Assembly (NCBI RefSeq): GCF_946848805.1
Contig: NZ_CAMPFU010000003.1
Location: 256,001-320,000, forward strand
From: Deinococcus sp. Marseille-Q6407
Lineage (GTDB): Bacteria; Deinococcota; Deinococci; Deinococcales; Deinococcaceae
Reading direction: 5' to 3'
Length of the DNA stretch: 64,000 bases
Part shown: one piece after another, positions 36,148-45,363 of the stretch
Layout of the letters: each line of letters begins with the position of its first letter
Numbering within the stretch: the first letter of the stretch is position 1
The notes under the pieces: generated by a model
Databases searched by the model: none
Seen by the model: the letters and a program-made list of their open reading frames with translations, nothing else
What the model was told of the DNA's origin: nothing
Program-made: the position numbers and the translations under genes

Positions 36148-37071
36148 TTAGAACAGGGTGCCACCCGTAACCGGAATTACGGCCCCGGTGATGTAACTGC
36201 TTTCCTGCGAAGCCAGCAGCACATAGGCACTCGCCAATTCGGCCGGCTGACCGGGGCGGCCCAGCGGCACTGCCTCGCCGAACTGCTGCACCTTGGCCTG
36301 CGGCTGCCCGCCACTGGGCTGCAGCGGCGTCCAGATGGGGCCGGGTGCCACCACGTTCACGCGCATCCCCCGGCTGGCCAGCTGCCCCGAGAGCGCCTGT
36401 GCAAAAGCCACGCCGGCCGCCTTGGTGGCTGCGTAGTCCAGCAGGTTCTTGGAGGGCTTGGAGGCCTGGATGCTGGAGGTCACGATGACGCTGGCCCCCG
36501 GCTGCAGGTGCGGCGCGGCGGCCCGGCTCAGCCAGAACATGGCGTAGACATTCACCTTCATGGTGTCGTCGAACTGCTGATCGGTGATGTCGGCGATGTC
36601 GTCCTGGCTGACCTGCTTGCCGGCATTGATAACCAGAATGTCCAGGCCACCCAATTCTTCCACCGCGCGCCGCACCAGTTCGTCGCAGAATTCACGCCGG
36701 CGCAGGTCGCCCGGTATCGCGGCAGCCCGGCGGCCCGCAGCCTCGATCAAGTGCACCACTTCCTGCGCGTCGCTTTCTTCCTCGGGTAGATAGTTGATGA
36801 CCACGTCGGCGCCTTCGCGGGCGTAAGCGATGGCGACGGCCCGGCCGATGCCCGAGTCACCGCCGGTGATCAGGGCGCGGCGGCCCTGCAGGCGGCCCAA
36901 GCCCTGATAGCTCTGCTCGCCGTGGTCAGGCAGCGGCTGCATGGCCGAGGCCAGCCCCGGCGCCTGCTGCGGCTGGCGGGGAAAGGGCGGCTGAGGATAC
37001 TGCGTGAGGGGATCACGCTGCTCGAACTGATTTTGCACCTGTTCCGGCAGGTGCTGACGGTCTTGACTCAT
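36148..37071 (-). CDS. SDR-family oxidoreductase (general-stress type)
   Basis: A 307-residue NAD(P)-dependent dehydrogenase of the group with an N-terminal 45-residue extension, similar to Bacillus general stress SDRs and glucose dehydrogenase-like proteins. TGGDSGIGRAVAIAYAREGADVVINYL is the cofactor loop, DILVINAGKQ follows, and the active site is SVIVTSSIQ with LLDYAATKAA (Y-x3-K). VVAPGPIWTPLQP and the C-terminal ASQESSYITGAVIPVTGG also fit. Substrate unknown. Confidence 0.88.
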   Translation of the reverse strand: MSQDRQHLPEQVQNQFEQRDPLTQYPQPPFPRQPQQAPGLASAMQPLPDHGEQSYQGLGRLQGRRALITGGDSGIGRAVAIAYAREGADVVINYLPEEESDAQEVVHLIEAAGRRAAAIPGDLRRREFCDELVRRAVEELGGLDILVINAGKQVSQDDIADITDQQFDDTMKVNVYAMFWLSRAAAPHLQPGASVIVTSSIQASKPSKNLLDYAATKAAGVAFAQALSGQLASRGMRVNVVAPGPIWTPLQPSGGQPQAKVQQFGEAVPLGRPGQPAELASAYVLLASQESSYITGAVIPVTGGTLF

Positions 37072-37128
37072 AGCGCCAGTATCCGTGCTGCGGCCGCGCC
37101 GGGCATGGCGGCCCCGGTTAGAGAACCT

Positions 37129-37497
37129 TTACGGCGCCGGCTCCTCGCCTGGGCCATAGCGGCCCTCGGCAGGCAGGTCCAGGCCATCCTGCACGGCGCG
37201 CGCCAGGTTCAAGGCCTGCGGAAAAGTCATGGCGGCATACCAGCCCTGTTCCAGCGTGCCCCCCTCGGCCCGCTCGCGGTACACACACAGCGTGGGGCCG
37301 TAGGAACAGGCACCCAGGCAGCCGCTTTCAGTGAGGCGTACCTGTCCGCCCGCCTTGTAGTAGGCCAAGTGTTCGCGGTCCAGCGCCTGCCACAGCGCCT
37401 GATAAAGCAGCCGCGAGCCACGGTTCTGGCAGTTCTGACCCTGGCACACCAGCAGATGCCCAGCAGTGGGGAAATATTTGGGGCCAGCTTTGGTCAT
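37129..37497 (-). CDS. Thioredoxin-like [2Fe-2S] ferredoxin
   Basis: A 122-residue cytoplasmic iron-sulfur protein. The four cluster ligands appear as LLVCQGQNCQNRG and ESGCLGACSYGPTLCVY, the pattern of thioredoxin-fold [2Fe-2S] ferredoxins (and of the NuoE C-terminal domain). TACCCT ends 7 nt before the ATG. It lies upstream of a BtuC/FecCD-type ABC pair on the minus strand but is separated from it by 54 bp, so a link to iron or cobalamin uptake is only suggestive. Confidence 0.8.
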   Translation of the reverse strand: MTKAGPKYFPTAGHLLVCQGQNCQNRGSRLLYQALWQALDREHLAYYKAGGQVRLTESGCLGACSYGPTLCVYRERAEGGTLEQGWYAAMTFPQALNLARAVQDGLDLPAEGRYGPGEEPAP

Positions 37498-37553
37498 ATG
37501 GCTCAGGGTAGTGCAGAAAGCGGGCGCTGCGGCACCCGCCTCTCTTTTCCGCG

Positions 37554-38342
37554 CTACTCCAGCGGCACCAGCACCGGCCGGCCGGCGGCCTGCACCACTT
37601 CCACCTGCACGCCGTAAGCCGCCTGCACGTTGCCGGGGGTCAGCACCTGCTCGGGCGTGCCGGCGGCCAGCACCCGCCCCGCGTGCAGCAGCACCAGCCA
37701 GTCGGCGCGGGCGGCCAGGTTCAGGTCGTGCAGCACGGTAATCACGCCCACGCCGCGGCCCACCTCGGCGCGCAGGTAGCGCATCACGTCCAGCGCGTAG
37801 GCCAGGTCCAGATGGTTGGTGGGTTCGTCCAGAATCAGAAAGTGTGGCCGGGCGGCCAGGGCGCGGGCCAGCGCCACCCGCTGCGCCTCGCCGCCCGACA
37901 GCTCGCTGACCCGGCGCTCTGCGAAAGCCAGGGTGTCGGTGCGGGTCAGGGCCTCGGTCACGGCGGCCTCGTCCTCGGCGGACCAGGGGCGCACCGGAAA
38001 GAGGCCCCAGCGCCACTCGCCGGCGCCGCGGCCCAGTGCCACCACGTCGCGCACCCGGGCGTCGGGCGGCAGCCCTTCGGTCTGGGCCAGATACGCCAGC
38101 TGCCGCGCCCGCTCGGTGCGGGGCCAGGCGGCGAGCGGGCGGCCCAGCAGCTCCACCGTGCCGCCGGCCAACGGCGAGAGGCCCAGCATGCCGCGCAGCA
38201 ACGTAGACTTGCCGGCCCCGTTGGGACCGATCACCGCGCTGAGCCGGCCAGCCTGAAAAGTGGCCGAGACATCCTGCACCGCGTGAACATCGCCCGCGTA
38301 CACGCTGAGGCCCTGCGCCGCAAAGGTGTCCGCGCCGCTCAT
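37554..38342 (-). CDS. ABC transporter ATP-binding protein (FhuC/BtuD type)
   Basis: The ATPase of a type II metal-chelate or cobalamin importer; 262 residues. Walker A is GPNGAGKSTLLRG, the Q-loop is AYLAQTEG, the signature is LSGGEAQRVALARAL, Walker B is FLILDEPTNHLD, and VLHDLNLAARAD carries the switch His. ATG 38342 overlaps the stop of the permease gene (ATGA). A substrate-binding protein gene is not present in the window. Confidence 0.9.
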   Translation of the reverse strand: MSGADTFAAQGLSVYAGDVHAVQDVSATFQAGRLSAVIGPNGAGKSTLLRGMLGLSPLAGGTVELLGRPLAAWPRTERARQLAYLAQTEGLPPDARVRDVVALGRGAGEWRWGLFPVRPWSAEDEAAVTEALTRTDTLAFAERRVSELSGGEAQRVALARALAARPHFLILDEPTNHLDLAYALDVMRYLRAEVGRGVGVITVLHDLNLAARADWLVLLHAGRVLAAGTPEQVLTPGNVQAAYGVQVEVVQAAGRPVLVPLE

Positions 38343-39367
38343 ACCTTGACCCGCCGCAGCAGATACAGGAAAAAGGGCCCCCCCAGCAGCGTGGTCACGA
38401 TGCCCACCTGCGAGAGCGGGGTGGTGCGGGCCAGCAGGTCGGCCAGCACCAGCAGCAGCCCGCCGGCCAGCGCCGAGATGGGTAGCAAGGAGCGGTGGCT
38501 GGGCCCCCAAATCAGGCGCACCGTGTGCGGCACGATCAAGCCCACGAAGCCGATGATGCCGGTGTAGGACACCGCCGCCGCCGTCGCCAGGCTGGCCGCC
38601 ACGATCACCAGCAGCCGCAGTTTCTCAACCGGCAGGCCCAGGCTGGCCGCCGTCAGGTCGCCCAGCTGCAACAGGTCCAGGGCGCGGCCCAGCGCCAGCA
38701 GCACGCCGCAGCCGATCAGGGCATACGGCAGCACCTGCCCGATGTCGGCCCAGCTGGCGAAACTGAGGTCACCCAGGGTGTAGGCCAGCACCTCGCGGGC
38801 CCGGTCCTCGCCGCGCATGATCAGGAAGGTGGTCACGGCACTCAGAAAACTGCCCACCACCACCCCGGCCAGTACCAGCCGGGTAGGCGGATAGCGCCGC
38901 CCCGAACGCCCCAGCAGCAGTGTGACCGCCACCGCACCCAGCGCCGTCAGCATCGCCAGCAGCGGAATCAGGCCGCGCGGCAGGTCCAACAGCAACCCGG
39001 CCGTGGCGCCCACCGCCGCGCCGCTGGCAACCCCCAGCAGGTAAGGGTCGGCCAGCGGGTTACGGAACACGCCCTGAAAGGCCCCGCCGCAGACCGAGAG
39101 GCAGGCCCCCACCAGCACTGCCATGGCCACCCGTGGCAGGCGAATATCCCAGATGATTGCATCCGCCTCGCGCAGCTGCCCACTCAGGCCGCGCAGCACA
39201 GTGTCCAGCACCTCGGCTGGGGGAATCGGCACGCTGCCCACCGCCACGCCCAGCACCGCGGCGGCCACCAGCAGCAGCACCAGCGTGACCAGCAGCGCCA
39301 AGCCGCCGGAATCCAGCCGGGCCGGACGCCATCCTTCAGAGTGCGACCCCTGGGGCTTCATTCCCAC
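38339..39367 (-). CDS. FecCD/BtuC-family permease
   Basis: The membrane component of an iron-siderophore, heme or cobalamin importer; 342 residues and about ten helices. The family pattern is clear: RLPRVAMAVLVGACLSVCGGAFQGVFRNPLADPYLLGVASGAAVGA, then LAGVVVGSFLSAVTTFL and the late ISYTGIIGFVGLIVPHTVRLIWGPSHRSLLP-like coupling segment. Only one permease gene is present, so it acts as a homodimer. Its start overlaps the end of the plsC gene by 10 bp, and its stop overlaps the ATPase gene. Confidence 0.9.
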   Translation of the reverse strand: MGMKPQGSHSEGWRPARLDSGGLALLVTLVLLLVAAAVLGVAVGSVPIPPAEVLDTVLRGLSGQLREADAIIWDIRLPRVAMAVLVGACLSVCGGAFQGVFRNPLADPYLLGVASGAAVGATAGLLLDLPRGLIPLLAMLTALGAVAVTLLLGRSGRRYPPTRLVLAGVVVGSFLSAVTTFLIMRGEDRAREVLAYTLGDLSFASWADIGQVLPYALIGCGVLLALGRALDLLQLGDLTAASLGLPVEKLRLLVIVAASLATAAAVSYTGIIGFVGLIVPHTVRLIWGPSHRSLLPISALAGGLLLVLADLLARTTPLSQVGIVTTLLGGPFFLYLLRRVKV

Positions 39368-39972
39368 AGCTGGCCGAAATCCGGCTGCGAGAGCCGCAGA
39401 ATCTCGCTTTCCAGCTCGGCCAGCAGCGCCTTGCTGCCGCGCGACGGGCTGATGGGCGGCCCCAGCCGCAGCACCCAGCGTGCCCCGCTATGCCAAATAC
39501 CCCCCGGCACCACCGGCGCGCGGCCTTTGAGCGCCAGCAGGACCACCCCGCCGTGCATCTGCCCGCCGGAGCGGGTGCCTTCGGGGAAGATGCCCAGGGT
39601 GCCGTTCGCCTTCAGAATCCGCAGGGCGGTACGGACCGAGCCGACATCCTGCCCGTCACGGTCCACCGGAAAAGTGCCGCCCCGGCGCAGAATCTCGCCG
39701 ATGCCCGGCACGAACAGCTCGCTTTTGGCCATGAACTGCACAAAGCGTCCCGACTCGGGCGGTACGCCGCGCGCCAGCACGAACGGATCAAGGGCCGTGC
39801 GGTGGTTGCTGGCCAGAATCAGCGGGCTTCCGGCCGGGGGAATATGCTCGCGGCCATGAATTTCCAGGTGGCTGCCGCTCAGCAGGAGAGGCAGGTAGGT
39901 GACCTGCCGCACCAGCTGATAAATCAGCGGATCGACCGTTGGGGGCTGGGGCTGCGTCGCAGCGTCTGACAT
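39358..39972 (-). CDS. 1-acyl-sn-glycerol-3-phosphate acyltransferase-like protein
   Basis: A PlsC-type membrane enzyme (204 residues) that would acylate lysophosphatidic acid. The catalytic ILASNHRTALDPF (N-H-x4-D), RRGGTFPVDRDG, LGIFPEGTRSGG and RAPVVPGGIWHSG blocks are in order. I start at ATG 39972: TATGCT overlaps an in-frame ATG at 39984 and ends 7 nt before 39972, so the upstream ATG is part of the promoter. The gene heads a compact three-gene run with the FecCD importer. Confidence 0.88.
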   Translation of the reverse strand: MSDAATQPQPPTVDPLIYQLVRQVTYLPLLLSGSHLEIHGREHIPPAGSPLILASNHRTALDPFVLARGVPPESGRFVQFMAKSELFVPGIGEILRRGGTFPVDRDGQDVGSVRTALRILKANGTLGIFPEGTRSGGQMHGGVVLLALKGRAPVVPGGIWHSGARWVLRLGPPISPSRGSKALLAELESEILRLSQPDFGQLWE

Positions 39973-40051
39973 GACGTTCAGCATAACGCTCACCCCGCCC
40001 GGCCGGGAACCGTAGCCGGGTGCCTGTTCCTGCGGCACGGACGGCGACCTG

Positions 40052-40324
40052 TTACTCCTCTGCCGTATCTGCCGGGTCCTCTGCGCCGCTGCTTTCTGCC
40101 CCTGTCTCTGTTTCCGCCAGCCAGTCGGCCCCGCCCACCGCCTGTGATACGGCGGCAATACGGCTCTGGCACACCTGGTAGGCGGCGCGGGCTTCTTCCA
40201 GCAGCGGCAGCACCCGGTCCAGGTCAGTGTCCCCATTTTCCAGCTCGGCCACGATCCGGCTGAGGGCCGCGTAGGCTTCGCGGTAGGACGGCTGCGGGTC
40301 AGCGGCGGCTTTGGCTCTGGGCAT
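40052..40324 (-). CDS. xseB: Exodeoxyribonuclease VII small subunit
   Basis: A 90-residue helical subunit that binds XseA in the single-strand exonuclease VII complex. SYREAYAALSRIVAELENGDTDLDRVLPLLEEARAAYQVCQSRIAAV is the standard XseB signature; the acidic C-terminal tail (about 25 residues) is an addition. TACACT ends 6 nt before the ATG. The large subunit is not in the window. Confidence 0.92.
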   Translation of the reverse strand: MPRAKAAADPQPSYREAYAALSRIVAELENGDTDLDRVLPLLEEARAAYQVCQSRIAAVSQAVGGADWLAETETGAESSGAEDPADTAEE

Positions 40325-40435
40325 GGGGCCCAGTGTACCGCCGGTGCCGGCCTCCGTTTTCTCTGTCCAGCTGCGCCGGAGCCGGCCGGGAGGGGGCCCC
40401 TTTCAGGACCGGCGCGCTCCTCTACACTGTGGGTT

Positions 40436-41125
40436 ATGGCTCGCCGCACCGCGCCTGGACCGTCCCAGGCCGCCCAGAAACCACACCGCACCCGCGACAA
40501 GGTCGAAACGCCGGCCGGTTTTCTCGCCACCCACGACCTCAAGGAGCGCGGCTGGACCGTCCGCCTGATCGAGAAATACCTCGGGGAACACGACTCTACC
40601 CGGCCCAACGGCCTGAAGATGGGCGGCCGGCGCCTGCCCCCGGTCAAGCTGTACCGGGAAGAACGGGTCGAGGCGGCCGAGGGCGACGAGGAGTTCCTGA
40701 TTGCCCGCATGAAGGCCGAGGACGCCCGCGAGAAGCGGCAGGCGGCCAGGGAACGCCGCGAGCGCGAGCGGGCACTGCTGCTGGAAAGCGCCGCCGAAAG
40801 TTACGTGCCCCGGGTACAGTCGCTGGAAGTACGTAAGGGCGCGGTGAACAAGGCCCGCGAGCCGTACCTGCCGGAGCTGGAGCGCACTCTGAATATTCTG
40901 GGGCGCGAACTGGGCGGCCTGAAACCCGGCGAGGAAAAGGCGCTGCGTGAAGCTCTGCTTTACCGTCTGCATCTGGCGCTGGCCGGCGTGTACGAATGGT
41001 ATCCCCACCCCGACCTGAAAAAAGCCGGCAAGAAAAAAGCAGCGGCCCAGCTGAGCCCCAGCGCGGCCAGCAGCAACGAGGCCAAACCCAGCGACTGGCG
41101 CGACTGGGACTGGGACGACGCCTGA
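40436..41125 (+). CDS. Charged protein of unknown function
   Basis: A 229-residue soluble protein. The N-terminal third has LKERGWTVRLIEKYLGEHD followed by PPVKLYREERVEAAEGDEEF, a motif I associate from memory with various uncharacterised bacterial proteins. The middle is a highly charged helix (EDAREKRQAARERRERERALL), then a helical domain, and a Lys/Ala-rich to acidic tail. TACACT ends 7 nt before the ATG. Divergent from xseB. DNA or RNA binding is plausible from charge alone. Confidence 0.65.
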   Translation: MARRTAPGPSQAAQKPHRTRDKVETPAGFLATHDLKERGWTVRLIEKYLGEHDSTRPNGLKMGGRRLPPVKLYREERVEAAEGDEEFLIARMKAEDAREKRQAARERRERERALLLESAAESYVPRVQSLEVRKGAVNKAREPYLPELERTLNILGRELGGLKPGEEKALREALLYRLHLALAGVYEWYPHPDLKKAGKKKAAAQLSPSAASSNEAKPSDWRDWDWDDA

Positions 41126-41200
41126 AACCGGGCCACAAGAAAAAGCAGCGGGCACAACACTGGCCCGCTGCCTTCCCTCTTGTCCGTCTGCTCTGCCGGC

Positions 41201-42631
41201 TTACTTCCAAATCTCGTGTGGCAGGCGGCGGTCCAGCTCGGCGTCGGCGTGGCGGTCGAACACTGGCTCGGCCGTGCCGGCGCGGCGCTGACGGTCATAG
41301 TCGTGCAGCAGCCGCAGCGCCACCGGGCTGAGCAGCAACAGGGCGATCAGGTTGGTCACGGCCATCAGGCCCATGCTGAGGTCGGCCATGTTCCACACGG
41401 TGGGCACGTCACGCACGGCCCCGAACACCACCATGCCCAGCACCAGCACCCGGAAGACATTCAGCAGCGTGCGGTTGCGGCTGAGGTACTGCACGTTGCT
41501 CTCGGCATAAGCGTAGTTCCCGATGATGCTGGTAAAGGCGAACAGGAAAATGGCGACCGCCAGGAAATCATTGCCCCAGGCACCCACGTGCTCGGTCAGC
41601 GCGGCCTGGGTCAGCTGCACGCCGGTCACGTCCTTGTCGCCCAGATGTACGCCCGAGAGCAGGATGATGGCCGCCGTGGCGGTACAGATGATGATGGTGT
41701 CCACGAACACGCCCAGCATCTGCACCAGTCCCTGCTGCACCGGGTGGTTCACGCTGGCCGCCGCCGCCGCATTGGGCGCCGAGCCCATGCCGGCCTCGTT
41801 GCTGAACAGGCCACGCTTGACGCCGTTCAGTAGCGCGGCAGCAATCCCGCCGGTCACGCCACCGGCCGCCGCCTGCACCCCGAACGCACTCTGGAAGATG
41901 TGCGAGAACATCGCCGGCAGCTCACCCAGGTTGGTCAGGATGACGTAAATGGCGATCAGCAGGTACAGCACCGCCATGATCGGCACCACCACTTCGGCCA
42001 CCCGTGAGACCCGCTTGATGCCGCCGAAAATAATCGGCGCGGTCAGTAAGGCCAGCACCAGCCCCACCGGCAGCGCCCCAACGCCGTAGCCGCTCAGGGC
42101 CGCCACGATGGAGTTGCTCTGCACCGCGTTGAACACCAGCCCGAAAGCCAAAATCAGAAAGACGGCGAACAGGCTGCCCATCCAGCCCTGCCCCAGGCCC
42201 TGGCGAATGTAGTAGGCCGGGCCGCCCCGGAAGCCGTGATCGGCGTCGGGCACCTTGTAGGCCTGTGCCAGGCTGGCTTCCAGCAAGGCGGTGCTCATGC
42301 CCAGCAGGGCGGTCATCCACATCCAGAACACCGCACCCGGCCCGCCCAGCGAGATGGCGATGGCCACCCCGGCGATGTTGCCGGTGCCCACCCGGCTGGC
42401 GAGACCGGTGGCAAACGCCTGAAACGAGGTGATGCCGCCGCGCCCGCCGTCGGCAGTGGAGTCGCTGTCACGGCTTGCCAGCACCGCTTTCCAGGCGTGG
42501 CCCAGCAGCCTCAGCTGCGCCGCCCCAGTCCGCACTGTGAAATACAGCCCGGCGCCCACCAGCAGGTAGATCAGCACCGAGCCCCACAGCAGGCCGTTGC
42601 CCCAGTCAATAAAGCTGTTCAAGATGTCCAT
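41201..42631 (-). CDS. Sodium:alanine symporter family (AGCS) protein
   Basis: A Na+-coupled amino-acid importer of 476 residues with about eleven helices. The AGCS signature is strong: GSVLIYLLVGAGLYFTVRTG, ATGLASRVGTGNIAGVAIAISLGGPGAVFWMWMTALLGMSTALLEASLAQAYK, GGPAYYIRQGLG and GVKRGLFSNEAGMGSAPNAAAAA. ATG 42631 is chosen because TACTCT ends 7 nt upstream. The substrate is probably alanine or glycine. Confidence 0.92.
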   Translation of the reverse strand: MDILNSFIDWGNGLLWGSVLIYLLVGAGLYFTVRTGAAQLRLLGHAWKAVLASRDSDSTADGGRGGITSFQAFATGLASRVGTGNIAGVAIAISLGGPGAVFWMWMTALLGMSTALLEASLAQAYKVPDADHGFRGGPAYYIRQGLGQGWMGSLFAVFLILAFGLVFNAVQSNSIVAALSGYGVGALPVGLVLALLTAPIIFGGIKRVSRVAEVVVPIMAVLYLLIAIYVILTNLGELPAMFSHIFQSAFGVQAAAGGVTGGIAAALLNGVKRGLFSNEAGMGSAPNAAAAASVNHPVQQGLVQMLGVFVDTIIICTATAAIILLSGVHLGDKDVTGVQLTQAALTEHVGAWGNDFLAVAIFLFAFTSIIGNYAYAESNVQYLSRNRTLLNVFRVLVLGMVVFGAVRDVPTVWNMADLSMGLMAVTNLIALLLLSPVALRLLHDYDRQRRAGTAEPVFDRHADAELDRRLPHEIWK

Positions 42632-42714
42632 TAAAACCAGAGTAAACGATGGGTCAGACGTCACTGGCGTGCCGGGGAACTCTGGCAGCCCGCGCCACGT
42701 ACCTCTGGGGCAAG

Positions 42715-43632
42715 ATGCAAACCCCTCCAGCCCTCCAGCCAGCTCCGGAACCGCGGGCCAGATGGTGGAATGCTGCAGTCGCCTTGACCCTGGTCCCGGT
42801 CCTGATGGTGCCGGCCCTGCTGGTGCTGCCGCCCCTGCTGCGGCTGCCCCGCTACGAGGTCAGCGGCGGGCAGATCACAGCGCGGTCTTTGGCCTCGCGG
42901 ACGGTGATTCCGGCCGGTACGCCGGTGCAGCGCAGTCCGGTTACGTTAGGCGGCCGGCAGGTGGGCAGCGCTGCGCGCGGGTATGTGGTGGGGCGTTTCG
43001 GCAGCGCGCAGGGTTCGCTGAACGTGTACAGCGACGGCTCGCAGGGGCAGGACGCCCTGACTTTCGCCACCCGGCCGCGGCCCACCCTGCTGACCCCGGC
43101 CGACCCGGCCGCGCTGCTGGACGCCTGGCGCGGTGGCAGAAGCGGCACCTTTCGGCCTGCCAACCCTCCTGGCACCGACCCGGTGTTGGCTGTGCTGACC
43201 GCGCTGCTGTTGCCGCTGATGTACGCGTTGCTGCGCCCCTGGCGGCTCAGCTATGCGCTGGACGGAGACGCACTGGTGGTCCGCACCACCTGGCGGCAGT
43301 GGCGGCTGCCCCTGGCCAGCACCCGCGCCGCCCTGACCCGTCAGCCGCTGGGGATGCGGCTGTTCGGCACGGGCATGCCCGGCTACTACACCGGCACCTA
43401 CGCCAGTCATGCCGTGCCCGGCGGCCAGGTACAGGCGGCCGCCAGTCGCCGCCGGCCAGAGCAGGCGCTGCTGCTGGAGCATGGCGGCACCACCTTGTAC
43501 CTCACCCCGGCCGACCCGGCAGCGGTCGCCGGCTGGTTCGGCCAGCACCAGGAACCTCAGTCCCCAGAATCCCAGTCCCCAGAATCCCAGTCCCCGGAAG
43601 CTCGGCCCCAGGAATCCCGGCCCCAGAGCTGA
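42715..43632 (+). CDS. PH-domain-like membrane protein with C-terminal QSPES repeats
   Basis: A 305-residue protein. Two hydrophobic helices (about residues 20-40 and 155-170) bracket a soluble beta-rich segment, and the region after the second helix (LSYALDGDALVVRTTWRQWRLPLASTRAAL, through ALLLEHGGTTLYLTPADPAAVAGWF) resembles the bacterial PH-like domain. The tail has QSPES three times in a row, from a 15 bp tandem repeat (about 43557-43601), then degenerate copies. ATG 42715 follows a GGGGCAAG site; an earlier ATG at 42649 is possible. Function unknown. Confidence 0.6.
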   Translation: MQTPPALQPAPEPRARWWNAAVALTLVPVLMVPALLVLPPLLRLPRYEVSGGQITARSLASRTVIPAGTPVQRSPVTLGGRQVGSAARGYVVGRFGSAQGSLNVYSDGSQGQDALTFATRPRPTLLTPADPAALLDAWRGGRSGTFRPANPPGTDPVLAVLTALLLPLMYALLRPWRLSYALDGDALVVRTTWRQWRLPLASTRAALTRQPLGMRLFGTGMPGYYTGTYASHAVPGGQVQAAASRRRPEQALLLEHGGTTLYLTPADPAAVAGWFGQHQEPQSPESQSPESQSPEARPQESRPQS

Positions 43633-43660
43633 GGCGCCGCAGCTGAGCGCCTGCCCACGC

Positions 43661-44769
43661 TTAAGGAATCAGCCGTTCCAGCTCGGTCAGGCGCGCCCGC
43701 AGGGTTTCGGAGTCGGGCGCGGTCAGGTTGACATGGCCCAGTTTGCGCCCCGGCCGCCAGGCCTTGTGGTAGAGGTGGATGTGGGTGCCGGGCAGAGCGT
43801 CTACCGCGTCCCAGTCGGGCTGCGCGGCTTCATCTTCCACGCCGACCCAGTTCACCATGGCGGTGGGCAGCAGCGGCGCCCAGTCGCTGAGCGGCAAGCC
43901 CAGCACCGCCCGCACCTGCGCCCCGAACTGACTGAGGCCGCCGCCGTCCTGGGTCAGGTGCCCGGAGTTGTGGACGCGGGGGGCCACCTCGTTGACCAGC
44001 AGCTCGCCGCCCGGCAACTCGAAAAATTCCAGCGTCATCAGCCCTTCCAGCTCCCAGGCTTCGGCCACCCGCCGGGCAATGTCGCGGGCCTGCTGCGCCG
44101 CTCGCTGGTCGCCGCCCAGATACAGCGAGGTCCGCAGAATGCCGCTGCGGTGCACATTTTCCACCAGCGGCCCGAAGGCCAAGTCGCCAGCGGCGGTGCG
44201 GGCCACGCCCAGGCTCACCTCACGGGCAAACGGCACCAGGCCTTCCAGCACGCAGGCCACCCCGCCCAGCTCCTCCCAGGCGGCCCGCAGCTCGGCGTCG
44301 CTGCTGACCCGGCGCTGGCCTTTGCCGTCGTAACCCAGTTCGGAGGTCTTGAGGATGCCCTGGCCACCCACCCGTTCCAGCGCGCCGGACAGGTCACTTT
44401 CGGCTTCAATCACGGCAAACTCGGCCGTGCCGGCTCCGGCGGCCCGCAGGCCCGCTTTCTCGTGGGCGCGGTGCTTGGAATGGGCCAGCAGCCCCGCGCC
44501 GGGGCGCACCGGCACGCGGCCTTCTAGGTATTCCAGCGCCGCCACCGGCACATTCTCGAATTCCAGCGTCACGGCGTCACAGCCGGCCAGCACTTCCAGC
44601 CCCGCCGGGTCGTCGTAAGGCGCCTGGATATGCCGTGCACACAGCGCCGCGCCCGCATCCGGCGCCGGTTCCAGCACTGTAACCTGCACACCCAGCGGAA
44701 TGGCGTCCAGCGCCAGCATCTGTGCCAGCTGCCCGCCGCCCAGAATGCCCAGGGTCAGCCCTTCGCGCT

Positions 44770-44773
<4 letters not shown>
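43661..44773 (-). CDS. purK: N5-carboxyaminoimidazole ribonucleotide synthase
   Basis: An ATP-grasp enzyme that converts AIR, bicarbonate and ATP to N5-CAIR in purine synthesis; 370 residues. Motifs: [43 protein letters not shown] (ATP-grasp lysine), [40 protein letters not shown] (metal Glu and Asn). ATG 44773 overlaps the purE stop (ATGA), so the two proteins are co-translated, as expected for consecutive steps. Confidence 0.95.
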
Positions 44774-45300
<527 letters not shown>

Positions 45301-45363
45301 GTGCTTCAGTGTAGTGCGGCGGCGCCACCTGCCTGCGGCCAGCGGGTACGCAGCGGCGCCAGG

